A stretch of DNA of 64,000 nt, taken from contig NZ_LR025085.1 of the NCBI RefSeq assembly GCF_900560745.1, positions 186,001 through 250,000 of the forward strand. Direction: 5' to 3'. Origin of the DNA: Buchnera aphidicola (Cinara strobi). Lineage in GTDB: Bacteria; Pseudomonadota; Gammaproteobacteria; Enterobacterales; Enterobacteriaceae. This document shows positions 20,774 to 31,637 of this stretch, one piece after another (the first letter of the stretch is position 1; each line of letters starts with the position of its first letter). The notes beneath the pieces were generated by a model. It saw only the letters and a program-made list of their open reading frames with translations. It ran no database searches and was not told the DNA's origin. A program made the position numbers and the translations under genes.

Positions 20774-21397
20774 ATGAATATGATTGTTCGAGATTTAGGT
20801 TTATGTGATTGGTTAAAAATTAATCGCGAAATGAAAGATTTTACTAATCAACGAGATAGTAATTCAATTGATGAATTATGGTTTGTAGAGCATTTTCCTG
20901 TTTTTACTTATGGTTTATTAGAAACAAAAAACTATGGATCAAATATAAAAGGAATACCTGTCTTATATGCAAATAGAGGTGGTAAAATTACATATCATGG
21001 ACCAGGTCAATTAGTTATCTATTTTTTAATAGATCTCAGAAGAAAAAAAATTAAATTTTATAAATTTGTAAAAAATTCTGAAATACTTATTATAAAATTA
21101 TTAAGAGAATTAAATATATTATCACATTTAAATAATTTATGGCCGGGTATATATGTTAACAAAAAAAAAATTTGTTCATTAGGTTTTAGGATTACTCGGG
21201 GTTGTTCATTATATGGGTTATCACTCAACATAAAAATGGATTTAACTCCTTTTAGTTATATTAATCCCTGTGGAAATAAAACTATTATCATGACTCAAGT
21301 AGATCATTTTAAAAAAAATGTTTCTATGCAAAAAATAAAAAATATTTTTATAAAAAATTTTTGTAAATTATTTAATTATTTAGTAACTTATGATTAA
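20774..21397 (+). CDS. lipB: Octanoyltransferase LipB
   Basis: Transfers octanoate from acyl carrier protein to lipoyl domains such as that of SucB in this window. It has 207 residues (E. coli 213). Key blocks are GGKITYHGPGQLVIY, the catalytic Lys region KKICSLGFRITRG and the catalytic Cys in INPCG. A second ATG two codons in is an alternative start; neither has a clear ribosome site. It is followed by lipA after 92 bases, as in other gamma-proteobacteria. Confidence 0.95.
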   Translation: MNMIVRDLGLCDWLKINREMKDFTNQRDSNSIDELWFVEHFPVFTYGLLETKNYGSNIKGIPVLYANRGGKITYHGPGQLVIYFLIDLRRKKIKFYKFVKNSEILIIKLLRELNILSHLNNLWPGIYVNKKKICSLGFRITRGCSLYGLSLNIKMDLTPFSYINPCGNKTIIMTQVDHFKKNVSMQKIKNIFIKNFCKLFNYLVTYD

Positions 21398-21489
21398 TAA
21401 TTTTGTATATAAGATATATGGAATTAATAAGATATTATTACCTATATAATCGAGATTAGAAATTAAAAAGTAAATATAGAGAAAAAAAT

Positions 21490-22440
21490 ATGGTTTACAA
21501 AAAAAAATATACTAAGTTCAATAAAACAGAAGATATAGATGTACATACGATTTCTAAAATTTTACCCTCCAATGTTACTCAATCAATTTTAAAAAAACCT
21601 AATTGGTTAAAAATACGATTACCATCTAATTTTAATAAAATTAATAAAGTAAAAGAAATTTTAAAAAAAAATACATTACATTCAGTATGTGAAGAAGCTC
21701 AATGTCCAAATTTACCAGAATGTTTTAATCAAGGAACAGCAACATTTATGATTTTAGGGGATATATGTACTCGAAAGTGTCCTTTCTGTGCAGTTAAAAA
21801 AGGTCGAGCTCTTGCCTTAGATACAGAAGAACCTAAAAAAATATTTAATACCGCTGTTCAATTAAATCTGAAATATATAGTTTTAACTTCAGTTTCTAGA
21901 GATGATTTAAAAGATGGAGGAGCTCAACATTTTTCTAATTGTATTTACGAAATTCGAAAAAAAAAAGATATTAAAATAGAAATTCTTGTCCCTGATTTTA
22001 GAAAAAAAGAAAAAGTAGCTTTAGATGTTATCAATAAATATCCACCAGATATATTTAATCATAATATTGAAAATGTCCCTAGATTATATTCTATTGTTCG
22101 CCCTGGAGCAAATTATAACAATTCCTTAAATTTATTATATAAATTTAAAAATATGTGTCCTAAAATTCCTACAAAATCTGGATTAATGCTTGGTTTAGGA
22201 GAAAGTAAACAAGAAGTGATTGATGTATTAAAAGATTTAAAATCAGTTGGTGTATCCGTAATTACTATTGGGCAATATATGCAACCTAGTCAAAATCATT
22301 TATCTGTTCAAAAATATGTTACCCCTAAAGAGTTTGTTATACTTAAAGATATAGCTTTATCCTTAGGGTTTGATAAAGTATTTTGTGGACCTTTAGTTCG
22401 TTCGTCATATCATGCGCATAAACAGTATTTATTACATTAA
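21490..22440 (+). CDS. lipA: Lipoyl synthase LipA
   Basis: Radical SAM enzyme that inserts sulfur at C6 and C8 of protein-bound octanoate. It has 316 residues (E. coli 321). The auxiliary cluster cysteines are in [12 protein letters not shown] and the radical SAM CxxxCxxC is in CTRKCPFC. It acts after LipB on the 2-oxoglutarate dehydrogenase (SucB) and other lipoyl domains. A strong hairpin with a T run follows the stop. Confidence 0.97.
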   Translation: MVYKKKYTKFNKTEDIDVHTISKILPSNVTQSILKKPNWLKIRLPSNFNKINKVKEILKKNTLHSVCEEAQCPNLPECFNQGTATFMILGDICTRKCPFCAVKKGRALALDTEEPKKIFNTAVQLNLKYIVLTSVSRDDLKDGGAQHFSNCIYEIRKKKDIKIEILVPDFRKKEKVALDVINKYPPDIFNHNIENVPRLYSIVRPGANYNNSLNLLYKFKNMCPKIPTKSGLMLGLGESKQEVIDVLKDLKSVGVSVITIGQYMQPSQNHLSVQKYVTPKEFVILKDIALSLGFDKVFCGPLVRSSYHAHKQYLLH

Positions 22441-22487
22441 TATGTATTATTTTTGTATGAAATTTATTTTATGAATTAAAATACAAT

Positions 22488-22539
22488 ATTTATTTGTTCA
22501 TTAGATTTATTTAATGAACAAATAAATGAATTTTTTTTT
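22488..22539 (+). terminator. Rho-independent terminator after lipA
   Basis: A perfect 16-base-pair stem (22488-22503 with 22512-22527), 8-base loop, then GAA and nine T (22531-22539). It starts 48 bases after the lipA stop, with sppA converging from the right. The stem is A+T-rich but long, and it is one of the best terminators in the window. Confidence 0.75.
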
Positions 22540-22648
22540 ATAAAAATTTTTAAAAAATATTTATATCAGTCTAATATTTTAAAAATATATATTTTTAATA
22601 AAAACATATTTTTATTAAAGAATAAAAGAATCTATTATTATTAATAAT

Positions 22649-22690
22649 AACACCAAAAAAAATATTATCTAATTTTTTATTGGTGTTTTT
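22649..22690. terminator. Second hairpin between lipA and sppA
   Basis: AACACCAA (22649-22656) pairs with TTGGTGTT (22680-22687) across a 23-base A+T-rich loop, followed by T residues on the plus strand. It lies just past the sppA stop and could serve either convergent gene. The loop is large, so the support is moderate. Confidence 0.35.
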
Positions 22691-22717
22691 AATTATATGT
22701 TATTTTTTATAATTTTA

Positions 22718-24586
22718 TTATATAAAATTATAATTATCTAAATAAAGAACAAATAATTTATTTAATTTTAAGTAATTAAATACTATATAAATATTATTGT
22801 AAAATGTATAGATTTTATCTACTAATGATTTAGAAAAAAATATTTGAAAAATATTTTTAATACTAGAATGAATTGATAAATTCATTTTAGTTTTTAACTG
22901 TTTAAAAAAAGTTGGTTCTCTTTTTGGCCACATTACATTATAATGCTTGATTTTAGCTAACTCAGCAGCTTTTTCAATTGCTGTATCTATGTCCCCGATT
23001 TGATCTACTAATCCTATTTTTTTAGCTTGAGCGCCTAACCATACTCTTCCTTGAGAAATTAAATGAACTTCCTTTAATGTTTTATGGCGAGATTTTGCCA
23101 CAAGATTTATAAATTTTTTATATCCATTGGAAAGATTTAAGAAAATTTTTTGTTTATCTTGATAAGATAAATCGTGGAATATACTTAATTCACTAAAATA
23201 TTGAGATCTTATTCTATGTGCATTTATACCAAAAGTAGATAATAATTTTTCTATTGTTGGAATAACTGAAAAAATTCCAATAGAACCAGTAATAGTTGTT
23301 GGATGAGCAATGATATAATCACCTGCAGTAGATATCCAGTAACCACCAGAAGCACTAACCTCTCCCATAGAAATTACAATTGGTTTATGACATTTATGTA
23401 GTTCAAGTAACTTCTGTCTTATTTTTTCAGAATCTCCTACATTCCCTCCAGGACTATTAACTCTTAAAACAATAGCTTTAATATCATTATTATTTTTCGC
23501 ATAATATATTTCGTTTAAAACATTATCAATATCCATGTTTTTAGAATCATCAGAATCGCCTCCAATAATTCCATTAGCCATAATTATTTTAATTTTATCT
23601 GAAGATATTTTTTTTATATTTTCTCGAATATGATATTGATGAATATCAAGATAATGAATATTTTTTTCATTTTTATTTTTTTTAAAAATATTATTCAAAT
23701 GTTCGATAATATTATTTTTTTTAATAATATGATCTATTAAATGATAGTGTAGCGCATATTGAGAATAATTATTATAATGATCTTTTAATCGATGAAAGAA
23801 TACACTAGGATTGGGACAAATGTCTTGTATTGTAATATGTCTATTACAAGCTATAGTTTGCAAAAAACTTTTCCATTTATATTGAATTATACTTTGATCT
23901 ATTTTTTTCGCCTTTGAAGATGGCCCATTTCTTAGAAATGTTTCAACTGCAGATTTATATTTTCCAATTCTAAACACATGTAAGTGTATTTTACATATAT
24001 TAAATAAATCTCTAAAGTATAATTTATTATTTGAAAAACCATTGATTTGAACCGTTCCGTTTTTTGACAAAAAGATTTTATCTGCAAAACTTGCTAGATA
24101 ATATTCGCTTTGTGAATAACTATCCCCAATAGCGATAAACGGTTTATTGGATTTCTTGAAGTGCTGTAATTTTTTTCCAAGATATTCTAAAACTACTTGA
24201 TTACAAGAAAAACAGTTTTCTGCTTTTAATATTATTCCAGTAATTGCTGGATCAATTTCAGCTTGTTGAATTTGTTTAACTATTTCAAAAATAGAAATAT
24301 GTATTTTTTTGTCATCATTGTTATTAAAAAAATTAAAGGGATTAATTTTTTGAGATATATCTGACATAGGGATTTCATCAAATACATTTTTTAAATCTAT
24401 AACTAATACCCCGTGTTGATTATTGTTATCAGAAAAAAAATTATTTTTTTTATCTCCCCACATTATCCAAATAAAAACACTGATAATGAGTAGTAGTATT
24501 ATATTAAAGAATACTTCTCTAATAAACTTTAATAATTTATATACCCATATCAGAATTTTTGCTATAGCTTTAAAAAATATTGTCAT
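22718..24586 (-). CDS. sppA: Protease IV (signal peptide peptidase SppA)
   Basis: Inner-membrane serine protease that degrades signal peptides after signal peptidase has cut them. It has 622 residues, matching full-length two-domain SppA (E. coli 618). One N-terminal membrane segment (about residues 25-45) is followed by the N-terminal domain with the catalytic Lys in GKYKSAVETF (about residue 210), then the C-terminal domain with VLRVNSPGGN and the catalytic Ser in SASGGYWIS (about 412). Both catalytic residues are present, so it should be active. It works downstream of LepB. SohB is related, but that protein is only half this length. Confidence 0.93.
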   Translation of the reverse strand: MTIFFKAIAKILIWVYKLLKFIREVFFNIILLLIISVFIWIMWGDKKNNFFSDNNNQHGVLVIDLKNVFDEIPMSDISQKINPFNFFNNNDDKKIHISIFEIVKQIQQAEIDPAITGIILKAENCFSCNQVVLEYLGKKLQHFKKSNKPFIAIGDSYSQSEYYLASFADKIFLSKNGTVQINGFSNNKLYFRDLFNICKIHLHVFRIGKYKSAVETFLRNGPSSKAKKIDQSIIQYKWKSFLQTIACNRHITIQDICPNPSVFFHRLKDHYNNYSQYALHYHLIDHIIKKNNIIEHLNNIFKKNKNEKNIHYLDIHQYHIRENIKKISSDKIKIIMANGIIGGDSDDSKNMDIDNVLNEIYYAKNNNDIKAIVLRVNSPGGNVGDSEKIRQKLLELHKCHKPIVISMGEVSASGGYWISTAGDYIIAHPTTITGSIGIFSVIPTIEKLLSTFGINAHRIRSQYFSELSIFHDLSYQDKQKIFLNLSNGYKKFINLVAKSRHKTLKEVHLISQGRVWLGAQAKKIGLVDQIGDIDTAIEKAAELAKIKHYNVMWPKREPTFFKQLKTKMNLSIHSSIKNIFQIFFSKSLVDKIYTFYNNIYIVFNYLKLNKLFVLYLDNYNFI

Positions 24587-25035
24587 TTTTTATATAAACT
24601 CCCCTAATCATTTAATTCTTTAAAAATATTTTATATAAACATTTTTATTATATGGACATATATAAATAATTTACATGTTATGATATAAAGATAATATCTT
24701 TCTTAAAAATATATCTTTATATAAATATATATATTAAAATATATTTATTTAAAATAATAAGTAAAATTCATTTTTATAAAAAATAAAAATTTACCAATGT
24801 AAATTTAAAACAAAAAAACAGTTTTTAAAAACTATTTTATTAAAATAAAAATTTTTAATTAATTTATTTAGAATTAATGAGTATTCTAATTTTTATTTGA
24901 ATAAAATTATTTTTTGATACTTTTTAAAAGTAATTTTTTAAAATTATAATTAATTAATTTTTATAAAAAAGTATTATTAATTCTTATTCAAATAAGAATT
25001 TTATAAAAAAATAAGTATTTTGTTTATTTTAGCAT
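24587..25035. other. Spacer yciA/sppA
   Basis: 449 bases, very A+T-rich, between two minus-strand genes. It holds the probable yciA terminator hairpin (24979-25000) and should hold the sppA promoter. Several repeats of the type AGTATT...TTTTTATTTGAAT look like low-complexity drift. No reading frame or RNA gene. Confidence 0.5.
24979..25000 (-). terminator. Possible terminator after yciA
   Basis: AATTCTTATT (24979-24988) is the exact complement of AATAAGAATT (24991-25000). Read on the minus strand the hairpin is followed, after a few bases, by a T run. It lies 36 bases beyond the yciA stop and would end the trp-yci transcript. Pure A+T stems are common here by chance. Confidence 0.4.
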
Positions 25036-25437
25036 TTATTGGAAATTTCTAGGTTTCCCGCATTGATCGATAGCAACATAAATAAATATTGCTGTAGTTG
25101 TACAATATGATTTACCAAATAGATGGGAATTTATTTTTTTAATCCATATTTCTATTTGTGTAGTAATAGAAGTATTTCCTATATTTATGCAACGAGCATA
25201 ACAGCATACTAAATCACCTACAGAGATTGGTTTTAAAAAATTTATATTTTTTACATGTACTGTAGATACTTGACCCTTTGATATTTCTTTAGCTAAAATA
25301 CCTCCTCCAATATCCATTTGAGACATAATCCATCCTCCAAAAATATTCCCATTAACATTTTTTTTAGATGGCATAGCAATAGTTTTTAATACTAAATCTT
25401 CATTATTTATTATATTGTAGTTTTTATAATTTAACAT
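25036..25437 (-). CDS. yciA: Acyl-CoA thioesterase YciA
   Basis: Hotdog-fold thioesterase that hydrolyses acyl-CoAs. Starting at ATG 25437 it has 133 residues, the E. coli length; a GTG at 25446 is possible but adds three unaligned residues. The family block NIFGGWIMSQMDIGG contains the catalytic Asp, and GDLVCCYARC is conserved. In E. coli the order is yciC-yciB-yciA; here yciB is gone and only 57 bases separate yciA from yciC. Confidence 0.93.
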   Translation of the reverse strand: MLNYKNYNIINNEDLVLKTIAMPSKKNVNGNIFGGWIMSQMDIGGGILAKEISKGQVSTVHVKNINFLKPISVGDLVCCYARCINIGNTSITTQIEIWIKKINSHLFGKSYCTTTAIFIYVAIDQCGKPRNFQ

Positions 25438-25494
25438 TAGGTTCACTGGTAAAGTTATAGGTTAATTATTATTGATTATTTGTATTATCAATTT

Positions 25495-26250
25495 TTATTG
25501 AATAATATTTTTTATTTTAAAAAAATGATATAACCTAAATAAATATATCGTCACATAAATAAATCCTATATTCAAAATAACATCAGAAATAAAAAAATTT
25601 ATATATGTCGGAAAAATAAAAATTGTCTTAAAAATAACTATCATTAATGATTTTACCATTAATCCAAATAAAACAGCAGGTGTAATCACGTATATATATT
25701 TCCATGAAATAATTAAACTATTATGTAATGAATCTAAGATGTTTTTTTTCTCTATTAAACAAATAATAGGTGATAATGAAAATAAAATATGAACAATTAA
25801 ATTAAAGATTATAAAAAAATTAGATCCAATCTCTATTAAAGTTAATTTAAGCCATATAATTGGCATTAATAAAAAAAAATACTTTAATGTTTTCATGATT
25901 ATATAAGAAGATTTTTTTAAAAAACTTAAAGGAAAAGATTTTATTAAATATTTAATTGAAGTACATAAAAATGCATGACTAAAAATTATGCAAATAATAT
26001 TTATATATTTCATATAAAAAACAATTTTTTTTTGATCAAGCTGCATATCCATTATTATTTTTTTTAAAGGTAAAGATTTATAATAATGATTATTATATAA
26101 TATTAATAATTCAGTAATATTAATACTAAAGAATTTTTGTATTGCTACGCTTATTAATGCGCTAAAAATTGATAACATCAATATATTTATTATATTTTCA
26201 TGAAAAAATTTACGCGCGTCGTGCACTATAATATATATGTTCGATAACAT
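25495..26250 (-). CDS. yciC: YciC-family membrane protein (UPF0259), function unknown
   Basis: 251 residues with about five to six hydrophobic segments separated by short lysine-rich loops. Position (between trpA and yciA), length (E. coli YciC 247) and an N-terminal half rich in membrane helices support YciC, but the primary sequence is strongly drifted. It has a strong ribosome site (AAGGAG, 6 bases before ATG 26250). The molecular function of the family is not established. YciB (IspZ), its usual neighbour, is missing. Confidence 0.75.
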   Translation of the reverse strand: MLSNIYIIVHDARKFFHENIINILMLSIFSALISVAIQKFFSINITELLILYNNHYYKSLPLKKIIMDMQLDQKKIVFYMKYINIICIIFSHAFLCTSIKYLIKSFPLSFLKKSSYIIMKTLKYFFLLMPIIWLKLTLIEIGSNFFIIFNLIVHILFSLSPIICLIEKKNILDSLHNSLIISWKYIYVITPAVLFGLMVKSLMIVIFKTIFIFPTYINFFISDVILNIGFIYVTIYLFRLYHFFKIKNIIQ

Positions 26251-26361
26251 ATATTCTCCTTATATGAAATAAATAATATATTTTTATTAAAATAAATAAT
26301 GTTATTGTTTTTTAAATCAGCAATAAGATTTTTATAATAATATTTATTTAGTTTTATAAAT

Positions 26362-27189
26362 TTAAATATTCTTTGTTTCTTTTTTAAACATAATTATAAT
26401 TTTTTTAATTTTTTTCATCATTTGATATGTATCATCGAGATTTTTTTCTATTATCTTAATAATACAAGACCCGCATATAATTCCATTTACACCGTTTCTT
26501 AAAATACTCTTTATTTGATTCCTTTTATAAATACCAAATCCTTGCATAATAGGTGGTGATTGATGTTTTTTTAATTTTTTTATTGTTTTTTTCAAAAAAT
26601 CATCTGAATTAATTTTTTGTTCCCCTGTAATACCTGGTCGAGAAACAAGATATATATAACTCTTACTATGTTTAATAATTTTTTTTATAAAATTAATGTC
26701 AGAGTTTGGAGGACAGATAAATACTGACGAAACATTATTTTTATTTGCATTTTTACGAAAAGGAAGCGATTCTTCTAACGGTAAATCAGCGATCAATACA
26801 GAATCAATGCCATTTGATTTACAAAGAGAATAAAAAACAGGTATTTTTCTACAAAAAACCAAGTTAGAATAAGTTAATAATCCAATTGGAATATTAGTAT
26901 GTTTATTTCTAATAATATTTATCATATTAAAACATTGCTGTAAGGTAATTTTATTACGTAATGCTCTGATATGTGAATTTTGAATTATCAAACCATCTGC
27001 TATAGGATCGGTAAATGGTATCCCTAATTCTAAGGCATCTGCTCCATTATTAATCAATAGATCAATAATTTTTAAAGAAACTTGTATAGAAGGATCTCCT
27101 AATACAACAAAAGGAATAAAACAATTTTCATTATTTAAAGATAAATTTTGAAATAAAAACTTATATCTAGATTTCATAAGGTTACTCAT
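26362..27189 (-). CDS. trpA: Tryptophan synthase alpha subunit
   Basis: Cleaves indole-3-glycerol phosphate to indole and glyceraldehyde 3-phosphate; indole passes through a tunnel to TrpB. It has 275 residues (E. coli 268), with the catalytic Glu and Asp in [15 protein letters not shown]. Its ATG overlaps the trpB stop by 8 bases (27182-27189), a classic arrangement for translational coupling of the two subunits. Last trp gene of trpD-trpCF-trpB-trpA. Confidence 0.97.
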   Translation of the reverse strand: MSNLMKSRYKFLFQNLSLNNENCFIPFVVLGDPSIQVSLKIIDLLINNGADALELGIPFTDPIADGLIIQNSHIRALRNKITLQQCFNMINIIRNKHTNIPIGLLTYSNLVFCRKIPVFYSLCKSNGIDSVLIADLPLEESLPFRKNANKNNVSSVFICPPNSDINFIKKIIKHSKSYIYLVSRPGITGEQKINSDDFLKKTIKKLKKHQSPPIMQGFGIYKRNQIKSILRNGVNGIICGSCIIKIIEKNLDDTYQMMKKIKKIIIMFKKETKNI

Positions 27190-28369
27190 GTTTTTTATTA
27201 ATTTGATTATTAATAGTTGCTAGATCTTTATCACCGCGGCCGGATAGATTAATAATAATTGTTTGTTTTTTATTAGGTTGACGGCGCATTAATTTAATAG
27301 CATATGCTATTGCATGAGACGACTCTAAAGCTGGTATAATGCCTTCAAATTTAGATAATTTTAAAAATGCATCTACGGCTTCTTGATCAGTAATTGATAC
27401 ATATTTTACTCTTTTTTTATAATGTAACCAGGCATGTTCGGGGCCAACTGATGGAAAATCCAAACCGGCAGAAAGAGACCACGATGGTTTAATTTGTCCA
27501 TCATTATCTTGCATAAGATATGATTTCATTCCAAAATAAATTCCTAATTTTCCAGAATGAATAGGAGATCCATGTTGATTTGTATGCAATCCCATCCCGG
27601 CTGGTTCTACACCAATTAATTTTACTGACTTTTTTTTAATAAAAGAAGAAAAAATTCCTATTGCATTAGATCCCCCTCCAACACAAGCAATAACAAAATC
27701 TGGCAAATCTTTATTTTGTAACAAAATTTGTTTTTTTGATTCATGCCCAATGATTTTTTGATATTCTTTTACAATAGTAGGGTAGGGGTGTGGTCCAGCA
27801 GCTGTTCCAATCATGTAATGAGAATTAGAATAGCTATTAGACCAATCTTGTAAAGCTGCATTACAAGCATCTTTGAGTGTACCCGATCCAGATTTAACTG
27901 TAATGACTTCAGCTCCTAACAACTTCATTCTTAAAACATTAGGCGACTGCCGTTTAATATCTTTTTCCCCCATGTATATACGACATTTTAAATTAAGTAA
28001 TGCACAAGCAATAGCAGATGCTACACCATGTTGTCCTGCCCCCGTTTCTGCTATTATAAATTTTTTATTCATGCGTTTAGCTAATAAAGCTTGCCCGAGT
28101 ACCTGATTTGTTTTGTGAGCCCCTCCATGTAATAAATCTTCTCTTTTTAAATAAATTCGAGTTTTTGTGTTTCTTGTAATATTTTTACATAACGTTAACG
28201 GAGTTGGTCTACCTGCATAGTAATGTAGTAAATAATTTAATTTTTTTTTAAAACTTTTATCATACTGTGTTTCAACAAAAATTTTTTCTAATTCACATAG
28301 TGCTGGAATTAAAATTTGGGGGACGTACATTCCACCAAACTCTCCAAAATAAGAATTTAATATTGTCAT
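27182..28369 (-). CDS. trpB: Tryptophan synthase beta subunit
   Basis: PLP enzyme that joins indole and serine to make tryptophan. It has 395 residues (E. coli 397). The PLP lysine is in [12 protein letters not shown], the phosphate loop is [10 protein letters not shown], and TAAGPHPYP and [13 protein letters not shown] are unchanged family blocks. It overlaps trpA by 8 bases. It is among the best conserved proteins in the window, consistent with supply of tryptophan to the host. Confidence 0.98.
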   Translation of the reverse strand: MTILNSYFGEFGGMYVPQILIPALCELEKIFVETQYDKSFKKKLNYLLHYYAGRPTPLTLCKNITRNTKTRIYLKREDLLHGGAHKTNQVLGQALLAKRMNKKFIIAETGAGQHGVASAIACALLNLKCRIYMGEKDIKRQSPNVLRMKLLGAEVITVKSGSGTLKDACNAALQDWSNSYSNSHYMIGTAAGPHPYPTIVKEYQKIIGHESKKQILLQNKDLPDFVIACVGGGSNAIGIFSSFIKKKSVKLIGVEPAGMGLHTNQHGSPIHSGKLGIYFGMKSYLMQDNDGQIKPSWSLSAGLDFPSVGPEHAWLHYKKRVKYVSITDQEAVDAFLKLSKFEGIIPALESSHAIAYAIKLMRRQPNKKQTIIINLSGRGDKDLATINNQINKKHE

Positions 28370-28413
28370 ATTTTTATATTTATAATATTTTTTTAATTTT
28401 TTAAAAATAATTT

Positions 28414-29781
28414 TTATTTTTTTAAATAAAATCGTAATATTTCAAAAATTGATTTAATTTTTTTTGAATCTTTTAAACCTGGAGATTTCTCTAATCCAGA
28501 ATTAAAATCTAATCCTTTAAAACCTAGTGTAGATGCTAAAAAAGTATTATGCAAAGTTAATCCTCCAGCTAACATCATATTAGATACATTGAATTTTTTA
28601 GTTAAATTCCAGTCAAACATTTTTCCAGTTCCACCTGATTCATTATCTAAAACATAGCGATCAATATATTTATTTTTTTTAATAACAGTATCTTTATTGA
28701 CTGATATAGATTTCCAAATACGAACATTTTCTGGAAGGTATTTTCTTAATCTTTTAATAAATGTTCTATCTTCTAATCCATGAAGCTGAACTGCATATAA
28801 ATTAAATTTTTTTACTTTAGTTAAAATATATTTATAATTAGAATTACAAAATACACCAACATAGTTTAATGAAGAATTAGTTATAATTTTTTCAGCTTGT
28901 AAGTCTGTAACATTACGAAGAGAATGAGAAACAAAAATTAAACCTCCATATATACAGCCATATTTTTTTGCAGATTTTGCACTATTTTTATCTGTTAAAC
29001 CACAAATTTTATTATCACCATATATGATTTTACGAACCCGTAACTCTAAATCTTTAGAACGCATTAAATATGTTCCAATTAAAAAACCATGAACTATTTT
29101 ACTTAATTTTCGAATCTCTTGATAACTTTGAATACCGGATTCACAGATAATAATTTTATTTCTTGGAATTAAAGGTGCTATTATTTCCGTATTTTTTATA
29201 CTTACAGACAAATTATTTAAATTTCTATTGTTAATTCCAATAACAGTAGCATTTAAATATAATGCTCGTTTTAATTCTTCTAAGGTATGCACTTCCGTTA
29301 AAATACCTAAATTCATGCTTTTAGCAACATCAGATAATTTTCTATAAGTATCATCATCTAAAATAGATAGCATTAATAAAATAGCATCTGCTTGATGATA
29401 ACGAGCATAATATACTTGATACGGATCAATAAAAAAATCTTTACACAATAACGGTTTTTTTGTTTGTTTTCGAGCCTGCAATAAATATTGAAAATTTCCA
29501 TGAAAATATTTTTCTTCAGTAATAACAGAAATTACATCAGCATATTTATTATAAATACTAATTATTTGAGAAATATTATAATTTTTTCTAATAATTCCGT
29601 TTAAAGGAGATGATTTTTTACATTCTAAAATAAATGCAGGTTTTTTTTTTAATGCATTCTCGAAACAATTATTTGATTTGATAATTTTATTCTTAAAGTA
29701 ATTTAATGGAATGTTATTTTTTTTATATTCAATCCATTGATAGGTGCTACTTAATATTTTAGATAGTATATCTTTTTTCAT
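28414..29781 (-). CDS. trpC: Bifunctional indole-3-glycerol phosphate synthase / phosphoribosylanthranilate isomerase
   Basis: Fused TrpC-TrpF enzyme catalysing the third and fourth steps from anthranilate to tryptophan. It has 455 residues (E. coli 452). Synthase domain, residues 1 to about 255: [29 protein letters not shown] and IICESGI. Isomerase domain, about 256 to the end: ICGLTD, YVGVFCN, VQLHG and LAGGL. The fusion is the enteric form. 6 bases behind trpD. Confidence 0.97.
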   Translation of the reverse strand: MKKDILSKILSSTYQWIEYKKNNIPLNYFKNKIIKSNNCFENALKKKPAFILECKKSSPLNGIIRKNYNISQIISIYNKYADVISVITEEKYFHGNFQYLLQARKQTKKPLLCKDFFIDPYQVYYARYHQADAILLMLSILDDDTYRKLSDVAKSMNLGILTEVHTLEELKRALYLNATVIGINNRNLNNLSVSIKNTEIIAPLIPRNKIIICESGIQSYQEIRKLSKIVHGFLIGTYLMRSKDLELRVRKIIYGDNKICGLTDKNSAKSAKKYGCIYGGLIFVSHSLRNVTDLQAEKIITNSSLNYVGVFCNSNYKYILTKVKKFNLYAVQLHGLEDRTFIKRLRKYLPENVRIWKSISVNKDTVIKKNKYIDRYVLDNESGGTGKMFDWNLTKKFNVSNMMLAGGLTLHNTFLASTLGFKGLDFNSGLEKSPGLKDSKKIKSIFEILRFYLKK

Positions 29782-29787
29782 GGTATT

Positions 29788-30798
29788 TTAATTAAATTTT
29801 TTGTATAATTGAGATAATTTAAGAACAAAAGGATATACTTTTCCTGTTTTAATAAAATTAATAATATTTAATGTATTTTTAGATATATCATTATTCCCTA
29901 ATAATTTCATTAATAACGCTACATTAATGGCAATTGTTTGAGTATATACCGGTTCCCCTTTTCCTTGAAACAGTTTTATAGTTTCTAAATAATTTTCAGT
30001 TGGATTTTTATAAAGAATACAGTCTCTGGGTTGTTTTTTTAAACCAAAATCTTTAGGAAATAGTGTATATTTAAGAATATTATTATTTTTTACTTCAACA
30101 ACATTTGTTTTATCATATAGAGTTGCTTCATCAATTCCCCCGCTATGAATAATCATATATTTTTTATATTTTAATTGATATAACGCTCTTTCATATAAAG
30201 ACATCAATTCAGGTTTATATACCCCGATTAATATATGATTTGGTTGAGCTGGATTTAATAATGGACCTAATATATTAAAAATTGTTTTTATCTTTAATAA
30301 AGCTCGTATTTTCGAAAGGTCTTTAAAAATTTTATAATAAGAATTAGCTAATAAAAAACAAACATTACATTTATCTAAAATATACTTAGATTGTTTTGCT
30401 GAAATATTTATATTTATTTTAAGTTTTTTTAGAAGATCAGCAGATCCTGTATGACTAGAAGCACTAAAATTACATATTTTTGCAATTTTAATTCCATATG
30501 ATGCAGCAACTAAAGAACTTACAGTAGAAATATTAAAGCTATTTTTTTGATCCCCCCCAGTTCCTACAATATCTGATATATTATAATCTATTTTAGGGAA
30601 ATATTTACTATTTTTTTTAATTGCTTTGTATACGCCCATTACTTCTTCATATTTTTCATTTCGAGAAGATAAAATAGAAAGTATAGAAGATACTTGTATG
30701 TCATTAAATTTTTTATTAAAAATATTATTAAACAAGTTATAACTTTCTAATTCACTTAAATATGATCCGTTATAAATTTTTTTCAAAAAATTTTTCAT
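29788..30798 (-). CDS. trpD: Anthranilate phosphoribosyltransferase
   Basis: Transfers phosphoribose to anthranilate. It has 336 residues, corresponding only to the phosphoribosyltransferase domain; the E. coli TrpGD fusion partner TrpG is not here. The PRPP motif DIVGTGGDQKNSFNIST and the anthranilate-site GNRSVSS-like stretch (SASSHTGSADLL) are visible, though the latter is drifted. First gene of the local trp operon. No trp leader peptide with tandem Trp codons is seen upstream. Confidence 0.96.
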   Translation of the reverse strand: MKNFLKKIYNGSYLSELESYNLFNNIFNKKFNDIQVSSILSILSSRNEKYEEVMGVYKAIKKNSKYFPKIDYNISDIVGTGGDQKNSFNISTVSSLVAASYGIKIAKICNFSASSHTGSADLLKKLKININISAKQSKYILDKCNVCFLLANSYYKIFKDLSKIRALLKIKTIFNILGPLLNPAQPNHILIGVYKPELMSLYERALYQLKYKKYMIIHSGGIDEATLYDKTNVVEVKNNNILKYTLFPKDFGLKKQPRDCILYKNPTENYLETIKLFQGKGEPVYTQTIAINVALLMKLLGNNDISKNTLNIINFIKTGKVYPFVLKLSQLYKKFN

Positions 30799-31637
30799 TA
30801 TTTATTTATACATCCAGTTATAGAATAATTTTTATTATCAGATATTAGTAATTATTATATGTAATTTATTTTATTTTAAAAAGATTATATAACATAATTA
30901 TAATACATAATGAATAATATTTTATAAATATTTTGAATATTTTATTAATTTTTAATTAAAATTTTTTCATTTTATAAAGTTAATTATCAAAATAAATAAA
31001 TATCAATTAGAAAAAATTTTGAATTTTATTTATCTAAAATTTTTTAGAAAAATCTTTTATTTAATAAAATATATGAATTATATAAAAAATTCTTTTGTAT
31101 TTCTAATTTTTTAATTTTGATTATTTAGTAGTAATTGGATTAAACAATAATGATATTGATTATTTTTTAACTTTCTATTATAATTCATATTATTATTAAA
31201 AAAATGTAATTATTTTTTAGTTATTATAGAAATTTTTTTCATTAGATTCTTTTTTAATTTTTATTTATTTTATTTACTATTTGAATATTTATTTCATTTT
31301 ATTTTTTAAAATTTTTTAATACTATGTTTATATTTTTTAGAATTTTTTATTATAAAAATATTTAATATATATCAATTCTTTCAGATATAAGCTACTGTTG
31401 TTTTTTATGAATAAATTTATTAGTAGCGCATTTATCAATAAAATAATAAAAATAATCTTTAATTAAAGAAGAGTTATTGAAAAAAATGTATTTTTATAAA
31501 AAATTTTATTGAATATTAGTTTTTATGAATTATATACTATTAACTCAGTTTTAATAATAATTTTCTGAAAAATCAGTTTATTAGATATAATCTATAAAAT
31601 AACATTTAATTAATTATATAGATTTTGAGGATTTTTA
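30799..31637. other. 839-base spacer trpD/rluB
   Basis: Divergent spacer, very A+T-rich. No open frame of note, no tRNA and no rRNA fragment. On the trpD side I looked for a leader peptide with adjacent Trp codons and an attenuator hairpin and found neither. On the rluB side there is a good ribosome site (TGAGGAT). Its length suggests an eroded gene; in E. coli trpE and the trp leader would lie upstream of trpD. Confidence 0.6.

Noticed and set aside
30799-31637. A possible hidden RNA gene in the long trpD/rluB spacer
   Set aside because: RNA genes in this genome stand out by higher G+C content; this spacer has no such patch.
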